Below are positions 9,473-18,366 of a stretch of DNA of 64,000 nucleotides, one piece after another. The position numbers were made by a program, and so were the translations under genes. A model generated the notes under the pieces. The model was not told the origin of the DNA and did no database searches. It saw nothing but the letters and a program-made list of their open reading frames with translations. This DNA comes from Anaerolineae bacterium (GTDB taxonomy: Bacteria > Chloroflexota > Anaerolineae > 4572-78 > J111), in NCBI GenBank assembly GCA_020433805.1, contig JAGRBZ010000004.1:1-64000 (forward strand). Direction: 5' to 3'. The number at the start of each line of letters is the position of its first letter. Positions within the stretch are counted from its first letter, which is position 1.

Positions 9473-11107
9473 TTAGTATTTTCCGACGCCTAGGTTTTTC
9501 TCTATTCTTTGGCTGGCTCTGGACATTGAAAAAGCGAACACCCAGTAAACCAGAGCTACAAAAGCAAACGTTTCGCGCTGAAGGCCCAGCCACTCTTGCT
9601 GAGCTACTACAGTTTGGGCAATTTTAAGCAGATCAAATAGCCCCACAATAGCCACCAGCGATGTATCTTTGAACAAGCTAATACATTGTCCAACCAAGGC
9701 CGGAATAACCAAACGCAACGCCTGAGGCAAAATAATGAGCCGGGTTGTTTGTGCCCCATTCAGCCCCACAGCCACCGCGGCTTCGTATTGGCCTTTCGGA
9801 ATGGCCTGTAAGCCCCCACGCACGTTTTCAGCCAAATAGGCCGCGCTAAATAAAATAACACCAACGACCACCCGTAGTAAGTTGTCAATTTCAATCTCTT
9901 TGGGTAAGAAAATCGGCAGCATAATTTGGGCCATAAATAAAACGGTAATAAGAGGAACCCCACGAATAACCTCGATATAGACAATCGAGAAGGTTTTTAT
10001 CATATTACCCTGTAAATAATGCCCTACGGCCCAGAATATTCCAACAACAACCACAATTTGAAATATAGCATAGGAGATTGGTGATAGCGTAAACGTCCAA
10101 ACCGGTGGGTCGCGGAATATCAGTGGGATATTAAATGTCGTAGGTTCCGAGGGAAAACCAAACAGTCCCCAGAAAATCAACAGCAAGCCGGCTCCCCAAG
10201 CCCACGTGTAGGGCACCCCTCGTGTTGTGCTGCGACGGCCAAGCGCCATCAAAACCCCAATGGGAAATGAAACCACAATGCCGATAACGGAGATGACAAT
10301 CGTTAAAAGAAGTCCACCCCACAAGGTTGTCGGTACTAAGCCGAACGCAGATGTTTCAGGGCCAAATCCGCGCAGGATAAAGAGTATGGCAGGAATAGAA
10401 GCAAGCCAACTCCAAACTAATATTTGACGATATTTTTTAAGCGGCGAACCAAAATTCCAGGCAAAAACGCTGGCTGCTCCTAAGGCCAGTACAATTCCAA
10501 GAGATAACCAAACCCGCCACAGAAATTCAAAAGGATAGCGTCCCACGGCGAAGAGTTTTTTGTTGGCTCCAACAATACCCCAAATGGCGCCTGGTGTAAC
10601 CGGTCGAAGTAACGCGACACTTTCCGCATCCGTTCGGAACTCAGCACCAAAAACGGCCCAGGATAAAATGCCCCGGACCGCAAATACGATTAACAAGGAT
10701 ATAAGTAGGGTGGTTAAGGCTCCAAAAGGGCCCGTGTAAAGACTGTCTTTTAACCACTGAGACGGGCCAATCCAACGGCGTGTGGCGACACCGTAGGTAA
10801 CCAATGTAGCGCCAATAATCCACAAAAGCAAAATAATAGAGGTAAGTAAGGCTCCGTTCGTGATGGTCAGCACGAAATTCCCGAGCCCGGTGGGCACCCC
10901 GTTTGGAGCAAGGTTATACGACAGGCCGACCGGGTCGAGATTAAAACCTGTACGAATAACTATGATATTGAGAACGATGAGTACTATAAAAAATATAGTG
11001 TTTCCGAGACTGCTAAATACTGTGGTTCTCAACCATTGGGAGATGTTTAGCTGAAACCTTGGCCCACTTAGCGAGGTCGATTCCTTTGATTGAGTGATCG
11101 TTGCCAT
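9473..11107 (-). CDS. aapM: Amino-acid ABC transporter permease (AapM-like)
   Basis: Inner-membrane permease of the general L-amino-acid transporter; about 544 aa, clearly longer than the roughly 380 aa typical of proteobacterial AapM. There are several N-terminal hydrophobic helices. The C-terminal third is the classic HisMQ-type permease domain with the EAA loop GQYEAAVAVGLNG, which docks on the ATPase. I prefer ATG 11107, preceded by GGAG at 11118-11115. GTG 11119 is also possible, but AGGAGG at 11126-11121 lies only one base from it. No obvious promoter was found upstream, although the other half of the transporter is 15 kb away and ends in a terminator. Confidence 0.88.
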   Translation of the reverse strand: MATITQSKESTSLSGPRFQLNISQWLRTTVFSSLGNTIFFIVLIVLNIIVIRTGFNLDPVGLSYNLAPNGVPTGLGNFVLTITNGALLTSIILLLWIIGATLVTYGVATRRWIGPSQWLKDSLYTGPFGALTTLLISLLIVFAVRGILSWAVFGAEFRTDAESVALLRPVTPGAIWGIVGANKKLFAVGRYPFEFLWRVWLSLGIVLALGAASVFAWNFGSPLKKYRQILVWSWLASIPAILFILRGFGPETSAFGLVPTTLWGGLLLTIVISVIGIVVSFPIGVLMALGRRSTTRGVPYTWAWGAGLLLIFWGLFGFPSEPTTFNIPLIFRDPPVWTFTLSPISYAIFQIVVVVGIFWAVGHYLQGNMIKTFSIVYIEVIRGVPLITVLFMAQIMLPIFLPKEIEIDNLLRVVVGVILFSAAYLAENVRGGLQAIPKGQYEAAVAVGLNGAQTTRLIILPQALRLVIPALVGQCISLFKDTSLVAIVGLFDLLKIAQTVVAQQEWLGLQRETFAFVALVYWVFAFSMSRASQRIEKNLGVGKY

Positions 11108-11162
11108 CTTGTTCTCCACTCCTCCTATACTGTTTTTTATTATTTTTACCTGGAATAAAGCC

Positions 11163-11249
11163 GTGTTTCTTGAAGGTATCGCCCTACGAGCCGTTCACGT
11201 TCTTTGTGAAGAAAGACAACTCATCATTGATGATGATTTAAAGAAGTGA
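11163..11249 (+). CDS. Possible 28-aa small protein or gene remnant
   Basis: An open frame GTG 11163 to TGA 11249 encodes a protein-like, mixed hydrophobic and charged sequence ending IIDDDLKK. GGA at 11152-11154 is a weak ribosome site. Its stop overlaps the GTG start of the next small frame (GTGA), the arrangement of translationally coupled genes. It also lies at the edge of the block that splits the aap transporter, so it may be the tail of a truncated gene. I do not recognise it; existence as a gene is uncertain. Confidence 0.25.
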   Translation: MFLEGIALRAVHVLCEERQLIIDDDLKK

Positions 11250-11386
11250 CCCGCCAGAAGATAGGCCGAATTTTACAGGATATTTGCGATATACACAAGT
11301 ATTTGTGGATGCAAAGGTTATATATCCAAATTAAGCAAACTTTGGAAGCTAAATTGCGCGAAATTGAAAGCTCTCGCAAAATATAA
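11246..11386 (+). CDS. Possible 46-aa helical small protein
   Basis: GTG 11246 to TAA 11386 encodes 46 residues, lysine/arginine-rich and probably alpha-helical, with a central aromatic patch (HKYLWMQRLY). The start overlaps the preceding stop as GTGA. A regulator gene begins 49 bp downstream. No family is recognised. Codon choice looks protein-like but the frame is too short to be convincing by itself. Confidence 0.3.
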   Translation: MTRQKIGRILQDICDIHKYLWMQRLYIQIKQTLEAKLREIESSRKI

Positions 11387-11435
11387 AAGAACTTTTGTAA
11401 AAAGCTTTTTAATTAAAGAAATGGGAGTTTATAAG

Positions 11436-12113
11436 ATGTACGCGCTTTTAGTAGCGGAAGATGCTGATGACATTGCTATTCTCTCCACAGTTTTACAAAG
11501 AGCGGGGTTAGCTGTAACCACTGCTAAAAATCTAAAACGAGCTATGCGTAGCTGGACAGAACGCCCTGCGGATCTTGTTTTGGTTTCACTGCCCGGCGAT
11601 GATCTTTTTGAAGAGGTTCGTCATGTTCGAGCAGAAACAATTGTGCCTCTTATCTTGATCGCCCCCAGAATTGATGAATCTTATCATTACGAACTCTTAA
11701 AGCAGGGAGCCGATTTAGTTGTGACATCGCCCTTTAGCGCCAAGATACTCATCGCGCAGATAGGGGTTTTAATGCGTCGCTCGGTTAACGTGCCGGCTCT
11801 AGCGCTGCCGAATTTGTCGACCTCTGAATTTACGTTAAATCCGGAGTCTCGAACGGTCGAAGTCGAAGGCCGGTCTCCGCAAAGGTTGACGCATTTAGAA
11901 TTTCGGTTGTTGTATACCCTTATGATGAATCGAGGACAAATTATTCCCACTGAAACGATTGTAGAGCGGGTATGGGGATACACCGGCCAAGGTGATCGCG
12001 ATTTAATACGCGGCTTGGTCAGTCGGCTGCGAGCCAAAGTAGAAGTTGATCCTCGTAACCCTCAATACGTTTTAACAAGTCCTGGAATTGGTTATTCATT
12101 CAAAGGTGAATAA
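11436..12113 (+). CDS. OmpR/PhoB-type regulator with degenerate receiver domain
   Basis: DNA-binding regulator, 225 aa. The N-terminal half has the receiver fold (about 1-115), but the position of the phospho-acceptor aspartate reads ADLVLVSLPG, with Ser instead of Asp. The conserved Lys near the end of the fold is also replaced (VTSPF instead of KPF). Phosphorylation at the usual site is therefore not expected. The C-terminal winged helix (about 130-225) is intact, with the typical end PGIGYSFKG. ATG 11436 has GGGAG at 11423-11427, a better start than the upstream in-frame codons at 11364 and 11421. It heads the signalling cluster. Constitutive or ligand-controlled DNA binding is inferred. 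Confidence 0.88.
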   Translation: MYALLVAEDADDIAILSTVLQRAGLAVTTAKNLKRAMRSWTERPADLVLVSLPGDDLFEEVRHVRAETIVPLILIAPRIDESYHYELLKQGADLVVTSPFSAKILIAQIGVLMRRSVNVPALALPNLSTSEFTLNPESRTVEVEGRSPQRLTHLEFRLLYTLMMNRGQIIPTETIVERVWGYTGQGDRDLIRGLVSRLRAKVEVDPRNPQYVLTSPGIGYSFKGE

Positions 12114-12116
12114 CGG

Positions 12117-12544
12117 TTACAACTTCTCACCAACTATTTGCCTCTCAAAAGTACCTATATTCAATAAAATTTGATCGACCTTTGACTTTTTCCTCTTAAT
12201 TATTGTCTCCGTTGGCTAAATCTTACGTAATTCTACACTTTTTATATAAAACCAATACAAAACCTACATTTACAAACTATTCATCCCGACACTCTTTTCT
12301 GTTATATTTTTTGTGCAGCCTGTTTGTAAACTTGTAAGTAGGCTATTACCACAATCGACAGAGCACCGCACATAGGTACAGCCCCACAACGAAAGGTTGT
12401 GGCTAGAAAAGTAAAAATACCCCATAGGCTTTGATAAGCAAATGGAAAACCTCAGACCGAGTATTACAAGTTTTGTGCTTTTTGAATACCTCGATTTACA
12501 CAAATTAACATACGAGAGCACTCTGGAAAGCTGAGACAGTTATC
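12117..12544. other. 428-bp AT-rich intergenic region before the ethylene-receptor-like kinase
   Basis: No gene is seen. A short hairpin CCACAAC-GAAAG-GTTGTGG lies around 12383-12402. I compared the stretch 12300-12500 with riboswitch patterns I know and could not match it. The region probably holds the promoter and leader of the kinase gene. Confidence 0.5.
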
Positions 12545-13702
12545 ATGCAAGAACTCATTCCTCCCGATTTCCTTCCCCACGGCTATTGTCTGGTTTGGCA
12601 ACCTAATTTGGTGATGACTCATGTCATCTCCGATGCCATTATAACCTTGTCTTACTATTCAATCCCGGTAGCGTTAGCCTATTTTATCGCAGAAAGAAGA
12701 GATTTAGCTTATAAGTGGGTTTTTGGTCTATTCATCGCGTTTATTTTTGCTTGTGGTACTACGCATCTTATGGCTATTATCACTCTGTGGGAGCCACTTT
12801 ACTGGATAGATGGTTGGTTGAAAGCGGGTACCGCCGGTGTTTCGGTTGTTACCGCAGTGCTATTGTGGCCATTAATGCCCAAGGTGCTGGCTCTCCCTAG
12901 TCCAGCTCAGCTACGGGTCGCCAATCATAATCTCCACGTACAAATTGCAGAACGACAGCGGGCCGAAGGGGAAGTTCGTCGTTTGAATAGTGAGCTTGAA
13001 AAACGTGTCGTAGAACGTACGGCTCAATTTGAAGAAGCCAATAGTGAGCTAGAGTCCTTTGCTTATACGGTTTCTCACGACCTTCGTGCTCCCTTGCGAG
13101 CGATTAATGGTTTCTCCAATATCCTTTTGAAAGACTTTTCAGCCGAACTTACGGAGTCGGCTCAGCGCTATCTTACGTTGGTAAGCGAAAATGCTCAGCA
13201 GATGGGGAATTTAATTGACGATCTGCTCGCCTTCTCACGATTGGGTCGGCAGGAACTCAAGAAGAAAACGGTAGATATGACGGCTTTAGTTCAAAGCGTT
13301 ATAAAAAATTTGCATTATAAGCACGAGAATAGACAAATTGCGATAAAGGTAGGTGAACTGCCTCTATGTAACGGGGATGCAACATTACTCAAGCAAGTTT
13401 TTATTAACCTTTTAACCAACGCTATTAAATTTACCCGAGAATGTGACGTCGCTCGTATAGAGATAGGGGTTAAAAAGATTGATGGTGAAGTTGTTTACTT
13501 CGTTAAAGATAACGGTGTAGGTTTTAATATGGAATATGCCCATAAACTGTTTGGTGTTTTCCAACGGTTGCATAGAGCTGAAGATTATGAAGGCACAGGC
13601 GTTGGGCTAGCCATTGTTTTCCGGATCATACAACGCCACGGCGGCGAAATTTGGGCTGAGTCCCAAGAAGGTATGGGTGCAACATTTTACTTCACCCTAT
13701 AA
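12545..13702 (+). CDS. Sensor histidine kinase with ethylene-receptor-like membrane domain
   Basis: 385 aa membrane kinase. The first 110 residues form three hydrophobic helices that match the ethylene-binding domain of plant ETR1. Asp30, Tyr37, Pro41, Cys70 and His74 line up with ETR1 Asp25, Tyr32, Pro36, Cys65 and His69 at a constant offset of five. In ETR1, Cys65 and His69 are the copper ligands. A coiled coil (about 125-170) leads to HisKA with His178 (VSHDLRAPL), then HATPase with the N box NLLTNAIKFT and the G boxes DNGVGF and GTGVGLAI. There is no GAF domain, unlike ETR1. ATG 12545 has only weak ribosome-site signals. A single-domain receiver follows 38 bp later and is the likely partner. 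Copper and ethylene binding are inferred from the residues. Confidence 0.92.
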   Translation: MQELIPPDFLPHGYCLVWQPNLVMTHVISDAIITLSYYSIPVALAYFIAERRDLAYKWVFGLFIAFIFACGTTHLMAIITLWEPLYWIDGWLKAGTAGVSVVTAVLLWPLMPKVLALPSPAQLRVANHNLHVQIAERQRAEGEVRRLNSELEKRVVERTAQFEEANSELESFAYTVSHDLRAPLRAINGFSNILLKDFSAELTESAQRYLTLVSENAQQMGNLIDDLLAFSRLGRQELKKKTVDMTALVQSVIKNLHYKHENRQIAIKVGELPLCNGDATLLKQVFINLLTNAIKFTRECDVARIEIGVKKIDGEVVYFVKDNGVGFNMEYAHKLFGVFQRLHRAEDYEGTGVGLAIVFRIIQRHGGEIWAESQEGMGATFYFTL

Positions 13703-13740
13703 GTAAAAAATAGATCATTGTATAACAGGATGAGAAAGCC

Positions 13741-14178
13741 ATGTCAAATCAAGTAGAAATTCTTCTGGTTGAAGACAACCCAAGCGATCTGGAACTCGCT
13801 ATGCATGCCTTACAAAAATATAACTTGGCTAATAATATTGAGATCAAACGTGATGGAGCAGAAGCCTTAGATTTTTTGTTTTGCCAAGGGCGATACTCCA
13901 ACCGGGATATCGAACGCGGGCCAAAAATTGTGTTGCTCGATCTCAAGCTTCCCAAGGTTGATGGTTTGGAAGTTCTTAAGAAAATAAAAGCACACGCAAA
14001 AACACGGAATATTCCAGTTGTAGTGATGACTTCCTCTAATCAAGAGCGTGATATCGTAGAAAGTTACGAATTGGGAGTAAACAGTTATATTGTCAAACCT
14101 GTAGATTTTGAACAGTTTGCTGACGCCGTACGAAATATAGGGTTCTATTGGCTTATTCTTAACGAGCCGCCCTATTGA
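13741..14178 (+). CDS. Single-domain response regulator, Rcp1-like
   Basis: 145 aa cytoplasmic receiver with no output domain, of the type that pairs with bacteriophytochrome-like kinases (Rcp1). Acidic pocket ED at 11-12, phospho-acceptor Asp67 in [12 protein letters not shown], the switch residues MTSS near 96-99, and conserved Lys119 in YIVKPVDF are all present. The characteristic insert with [11 protein letters not shown] precedes the acceptor strand. AGGA lies a short distance before ATG 13741. It directly follows the ethylene-receptor-like kinase, so it probably receives or relays its phosphoryl group to the kinases downstream. Confidence 0.93.
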   Translation: MSNQVEILLVEDNPSDLELAMHALQKYNLANNIEIKRDGAEALDFLFCQGRYSNRDIERGPKIVLLDLKLPKVDGLEVLKKIKAHAKTRNIPVVVMTSSNQERDIVESYELGVNSYIVKPVDFEQFADAVRNIGFYWLILNEPPY

Positions 14179-14251
14179 TTTCAGTGGACGTAAATTCTCT
14201 ATTCATCGTACTTTTAACCATGCCTATTCTTATTAAGGATTGTTGAGCACT

Positions 14252-17200
14252 GTGTTAATACCTCTAAACGTTTTGTTGCTTGAAGATCGGCCAAGCGATG
14301 CTGAATTGGTTATTTACGAACTTCGCCAGGCCGGATTTGAGCCAAACTGGATGTGTGTTGAAACCGAAGCAGATTACCTTGTCAATTTAACTCCGGAAGT
14401 AGATTTGATTTTGTCTGACTACACGCTGCCTGCTTTTGACGCGCTTCATGCCTTGCACGGATTGCAAAAACGCGGTCTCGATATCCCCTTTATTGTGGTA
14501 ACCGGTACCATCAGCGAAGAAGCGGCCGTAGCTTGTATGAAAGATGGCGCAGACGATTATCTCTTAAAAGATCGTTTAGCCCGGCTTGGAACGGCTGTGA
14601 GACAGGCGCTCGATCAAAAAGCGCTTCGACAAGAAAAGAAACAGGCCCAAACGGCCTTGCGTAAAAGTGAGGCACGTTTCCGGCTGTTAGCTGAAAATAC
14701 TTCGGATATTGTCTGCTTGCATGCTCCTAATGGACGCTATATTTACATAAGCCCTTCATTTAAGCAGGTCCTAGGTTACGAAATTGACTGGATATATGGG
14801 CAGGACCCTTTTGCGCTTTTTCATCCGGAAGACGCCGAGTTTGTCCGCGAGAAGATTGAACAGGTCATACGACGTGATCAGCCTATATCGAAAATTAGTT
14901 ACCGGATGCGCTGTCAATCAGGTGACTATATTTGGCTTGAAACCGCTATTCAACCGGTTTACGACGAGTCAGGACAGGTCAGCCATCTTGTTACCTCATC
15001 GCGCGATATTACAGAGCGTAAAAAAGCAGAAGAAAAATTAGAACAACGTGCTGCTCAACTGGCGCTTATTAACGAAATTGGTGGTCAAATTACTGCTGTT
15101 TTGGAGCTAGATACGCTCTTGACCCGAGCCGCCCGTTTGGTACAGGAGTCATTTGATTATCATCATGTTGCTCTGTTTTTAATTGAGGGCAATATCCTTC
15201 GTTTGAAGGCGCTCGCCGGCTCATATGATAAATATTTTATGGATGATCATACTCAACCTTTGTCCAAAGGGATTAATGGTTGGGTGGCTCGTAACGGCGA
15301 AAAGCTTGTCGCCAACAATGTCGATAACGAGCCTCATTATACGTCGCTTATTGCTGAACACAGTGTTACCCAGGCTGAACTATGCTTGCCCATTAAGGTC
15401 GCCGGTCAAACGGTAGGCGTGCTCGATATTCAAAGCCCACGGCGCAATGCGTTTGGAAAAAATGATATTATCGCGATGGAAGCTTTAACGAATCAGATTG
15501 CTGCTGCCATCAAAAATGCCCATTTATATGAACAGGCGCAGCAAGAAATTATTGAACACCGCGAAACAGAAATAGCCTTGCGGGAAAGTGAAGAACGCTT
15601 TAGACAAGTTATTACCTCTATAAGCCATCACGTTTACATGACAGAGGTCACAGCCGAGCAAATTATTGTGAATCGGTATCTGTCACCCAATGTGGAAAAC
15701 TTAACAGGCTATCCGCATTCTGAATTTTTAGCCAATGGTGGATTTTGGTCATCAAAAGTCATTCACCCTGATGATCACGGTTTAGAGGTGTCTCATTTGG
15801 CACGTTTGGCGCGTGGCAAAAATAATCAAATAGAGTACCGTCTTGTTAAAGCCAATGGAGAAATAATCTGGGTACTTGACAACGCCCGTGTAGAAAGATG
15901 CGGCACGTCTCAAATAATTTACGGCGTCGTAAGCGATATTACAGAGCGCAAACAAGCCGAGGAGGAAATTGTCCGGCTTTACCAAGCCGAGCGAGCACGC
16001 TATCAAGAAACCGAGACATTGCGCCAAGCCGCACTAGCCTTGGCCTCAATTGTCGATATGGATCAGGTCATCGAGAGTGTGCTAACGCACTTGCAAAAAG
16101 TGGTTGGTTATGATGGTGCTTCTTTACTGCTGTTACAAGGCGATGTGCTAAAAGTAATTGGGACACAGGGCGTTTCGCAACCCAATAAACCGGTTGGTCA
16201 TACGATATCGGTGAGCGACAACCCCGATGTCGTCGCTATATTAGAGGCTACAGAACCCCGCATTATAAATGCAACAATGGAAGAAATTTTTGATGCTGAC
16301 TTAGCTGATAAGATGGTAGACAGACTTTTTAGTTGGCTAGGCGTTCCCTTACGCATGGGTGAGCAAACTATTGGCGTTTTGTGTCTTAACAAACAGAAGC
16401 CTTATTTTTACACGGAGACCCATGCCCGTTTAGCCAGTGCCTACGCTGCACAGGCAGTTATTGCTATTGAAAATGCCCGGCTGCACACTGAAACTAACCA
16501 GCGAGCACACCAACTGGCCGTTATCCACGAGCTTGATCACGCCATCACTGCCAGTTTACGAATTGATGACGTCTATCAGGTTTTTGCCCGTCATACAAAA
16601 CGGCTTATCTCCTATCACTCTATGTCTATCACATTGCGTGATGACCATCTTGTACGCGTAGCTTTTGGAGCAGGTGTTAACAGCCTGCCGGTAGGGAAAA
16701 CAATATCTTTAAAGAATTCGGCTATCGGCCTGGTTATTACGCAGGGCCAGCCTATGATCCGCAATAACATCCTCGCCGATATACGTTTTTCTGAGGATGA
16801 AGAGATTATCGGCCACGGTAATCACTCAGAGATGATCATTCCTCTTCGTGTTAAACGTTTGGTTATCGGCACATGGAACATTGGGCATCAACAAATTGGG
16901 GCTTACAACCCAGACGATTTGGGTGTTGTACAATCTATGGCTGATCAGCTTGCTCTAGCAATAGAAAATGCACAACTGTTTGAACAAGCTCAACAAGAGA
17001 TTGCTGATCGCAAACAAGCTCAAGAAGAGTTGGAAGCGGAGCGTGCTTCATTAGCTTACCGCATCGAGGAGCGAACCTCTGAACTGAAAGTAGCTAATAG
17101 TGAGTTAGCTCGCGCCTCCCGGCTAAAAGATGAGTTTTTGGCCAGCATGAGCCATGAACTGCGAACCCCGCTCAATGCTATTTTGGGTATGGCCGAGATT

Positions 17201-18280
17201 TTGCTGGATGAAGTGTACGGTCCCGTTACCGAGAATCAAGTAAAGTCGATACGTACTGTTGAACAGAGTGGTCGGCACCTGCTTTCGCTTATCAATGATA
17301 TTCTTGATCTCTCCAAAATTGGTGCAGGCAAGTTATCGTTAAACCCTAATCCCGTTATCGTCAAAAATGTGTGCGAGGCCAGCCTGCAGTTTGTCAAACA
17401 AATGGCCCATAAAAACAAAATAAAGCTGCAGGCCAATTATGACGACGCCGTTCAAACGATATTGGCGGATGAACTGCGATTGAAACAAATTTTAGTGAAT
17501 TTGTTGAGCAACGCCGTGAAATTTACACCAGAAAGCGGATGTGTGGGGTTAGATGTTATTGGAGATCCAGCCAGACAGATGGCTAAGTTCACGGTTTGGG
17601 ATACCGGTATCGGCATTGCTCAAGAAGACACGGGTAAACTCTTTCAACCCTTTATTCAGCTCGACAGCCGTTTGGCGCGAGAGTTTTCAGGCACGGGATT
17701 AGGACTTTCTTTGGTATATCGCTTCACTGAAATGCATGGCGGAAGTGTATCGGTGGAAAGCGAAGTTGGTCAGGGGAGCTGTTTTACCGTCACGCTGCCT
17801 TGGCAGCCACCTTCTAAAGAAAAATCGGATTCTTACGACAACTCCGTTTCTCACAATGGGAATGCATTGGTCAAAAAAGATGTTAACCGAAAATTCTCCC
17901 CTGTTGTCTTGTTGGCTGAAGATAACGAAGCCAATATCGAGACCCTTTTTGATTATTTAACAGCCACCAATCACCAAGTTCTTATCGCGCGTAATGGTAT
18001 TGAGGCGACCCAACAGGCAAAAGAGCGGCGTCCAGATATTATTTTGATGGATATTCAAATGCCAGATATGGACGGTTTAGAAGCTATCCGACATCTACGC
18101 GGCGATCCGGAGCTTATGTGTATTCCTGTAATCGCACTAACAGCGCTGGCTATGCCCGGCGATAGAGAACGTTGTCTAGCAGCCGGAGCGAGTGATTATC
18201 TCAGCAAGCCGGTTAGCTTGAAACAACTTGTTGATGTGATTAACGTGCAATTAGAAGATAAAGATGCGCAAACAGTTTAA
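14252..18280 (+). CDS. Large hybrid histidine kinase (REC-PAS-GAF-PAS-GAF-GAF-HK-REC)
   Basis: About 1342 aa, no transmembrane helices, so cytoplasmic. In order: receiver (about 10-125, acceptor in LILSDYTLPAFD), PAS (about 150-270), GAF (about 285-435), PAS (about 455-575), two more GAF domains (about 600-745 and 760-910), and a coiled coil. Then come HisKA with His968 (MSHELRTPLN), HATPase with NLLSNAVKFT and DTGIGI, and a C-terminal receiver with LMDIQMPDMDG. The three GAF and two PAS domains could bind small ligands, but no chromophore cysteine motif was recognised. GTG 14252 is chosen with AAGGA at 14235-14239; TTG codons at 14240 and 14243 are alternatives. A phosphorelay role is inferred. 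Confidence 0.92.
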   Translation: MLIPLNVLLLEDRPSDAELVIYELRQAGFEPNWMCVETEADYLVNLTPEVDLILSDYTLPAFDALHALHGLQKRGLDIPFIVVTGTISEEAAVACMKDGADDYLLKDRLARLGTAVRQALDQKALRQEKKQAQTALRKSEARFRLLAENTSDIVCLHAPNGRYIYISPSFKQVLGYEIDWIYGQDPFALFHPEDAEFVREKIEQVIRRDQPISKISYRMRCQSGDYIWLETAIQPVYDESGQVSHLVTSSRDITERKKAEEKLEQRAAQLALINEIGGQITAVLELDTLLTRAARLVQESFDYHHVALFLIEGNILRLKALAGSYDKYFMDDHTQPLSKGINGWVARNGEKLVANNVDNEPHYTSLIAEHSVTQAELCLPIKVAGQTVGVLDIQSPRRNAFGKNDIIAMEALTNQIAAAIKNAHLYEQAQQEIIEHRETEIALRESEERFRQVITSISHHVYMTEVTAEQIIVNRYLSPNVENLTGYPHSEFLANGGFWSSKVIHPDDHGLEVSHLARLARGKNNQIEYRLVKANGEIIWVLDNARVERCGTSQIIYGVVSDITERKQAEEEIVRLYQAERARYQETETLRQAALALASIVDMDQVIESVLTHLQKVVGYDGASLLLLQGDVLKVIGTQGVSQPNKPVGHTISVSDNPDVVAILEATEPRIINATMEEIFDADLADKMVDRLFSWLGVPLRMGEQTIGVLCLNKQKPYFYTETHARLASAYAAQAVIAIENARLHTETNQRAHQLAVIHELDHAITASLRIDDVYQVFARHTKRLISYHSMSITLRDDHLVRVAFGAGVNSLPVGKTISLKNSAIGLVITQGQPMIRNNILADIRFSEDEEIIGHGNHSEMIIPLRVKRLVIGTWNIGHQQIGAYNPDDLGVVQSMADQLALAIENAQLFEQAQQEIADRKQAQEELEAERASLAYRIEERTSELKVANSELARASRLKDEFLASMSHELRTPLNAILGMAEILLDEVYGPVTENQVKSIRTVEQSGRHLLSLINDILDLSKIGAGKLSLNPNPVIVKNVCEASLQFVKQMAHKNKIKLQANYDDAVQTILADELRLKQILVNLLSNAVKFTPESGCVGLDVIGDPARQMAKFTVWDTGIGIAQEDTGKLFQPFIQLDSRLAREFSGTGLGLSLVYRFTEMHGGSVSVESEVGQGSCFTVTLPWQPPSKEKSDSYDNSVSHNGNALVKKDVNRKFSPVVLLAEDNEANIETLFDYLTATNHQVLIARNGIEATQQAKERRPDIILMDIQMPDMDGLEAIRHLRGDPELMCIPVIALTALAMPGDRERCLAAGASDYLSKPVSLKQLVDVINVQLEDKDAQTV

Positions 18281-18366
18281 GATTTTGATAACCAGACTTT
18301 TTGATTCTTATTTTAGTAAGATGCTCAATCAGTATCAGTTCTGCTCTATGAGCTAAAGGTAAATGT

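Noticed and set aside
12300-12500. A possible c-di-GMP or other riboswitch in the leader of the ethylene-receptor-like kinase.
   Set aside because: Only one short hairpin is clear; the conserved bases of the classes I know are missing.
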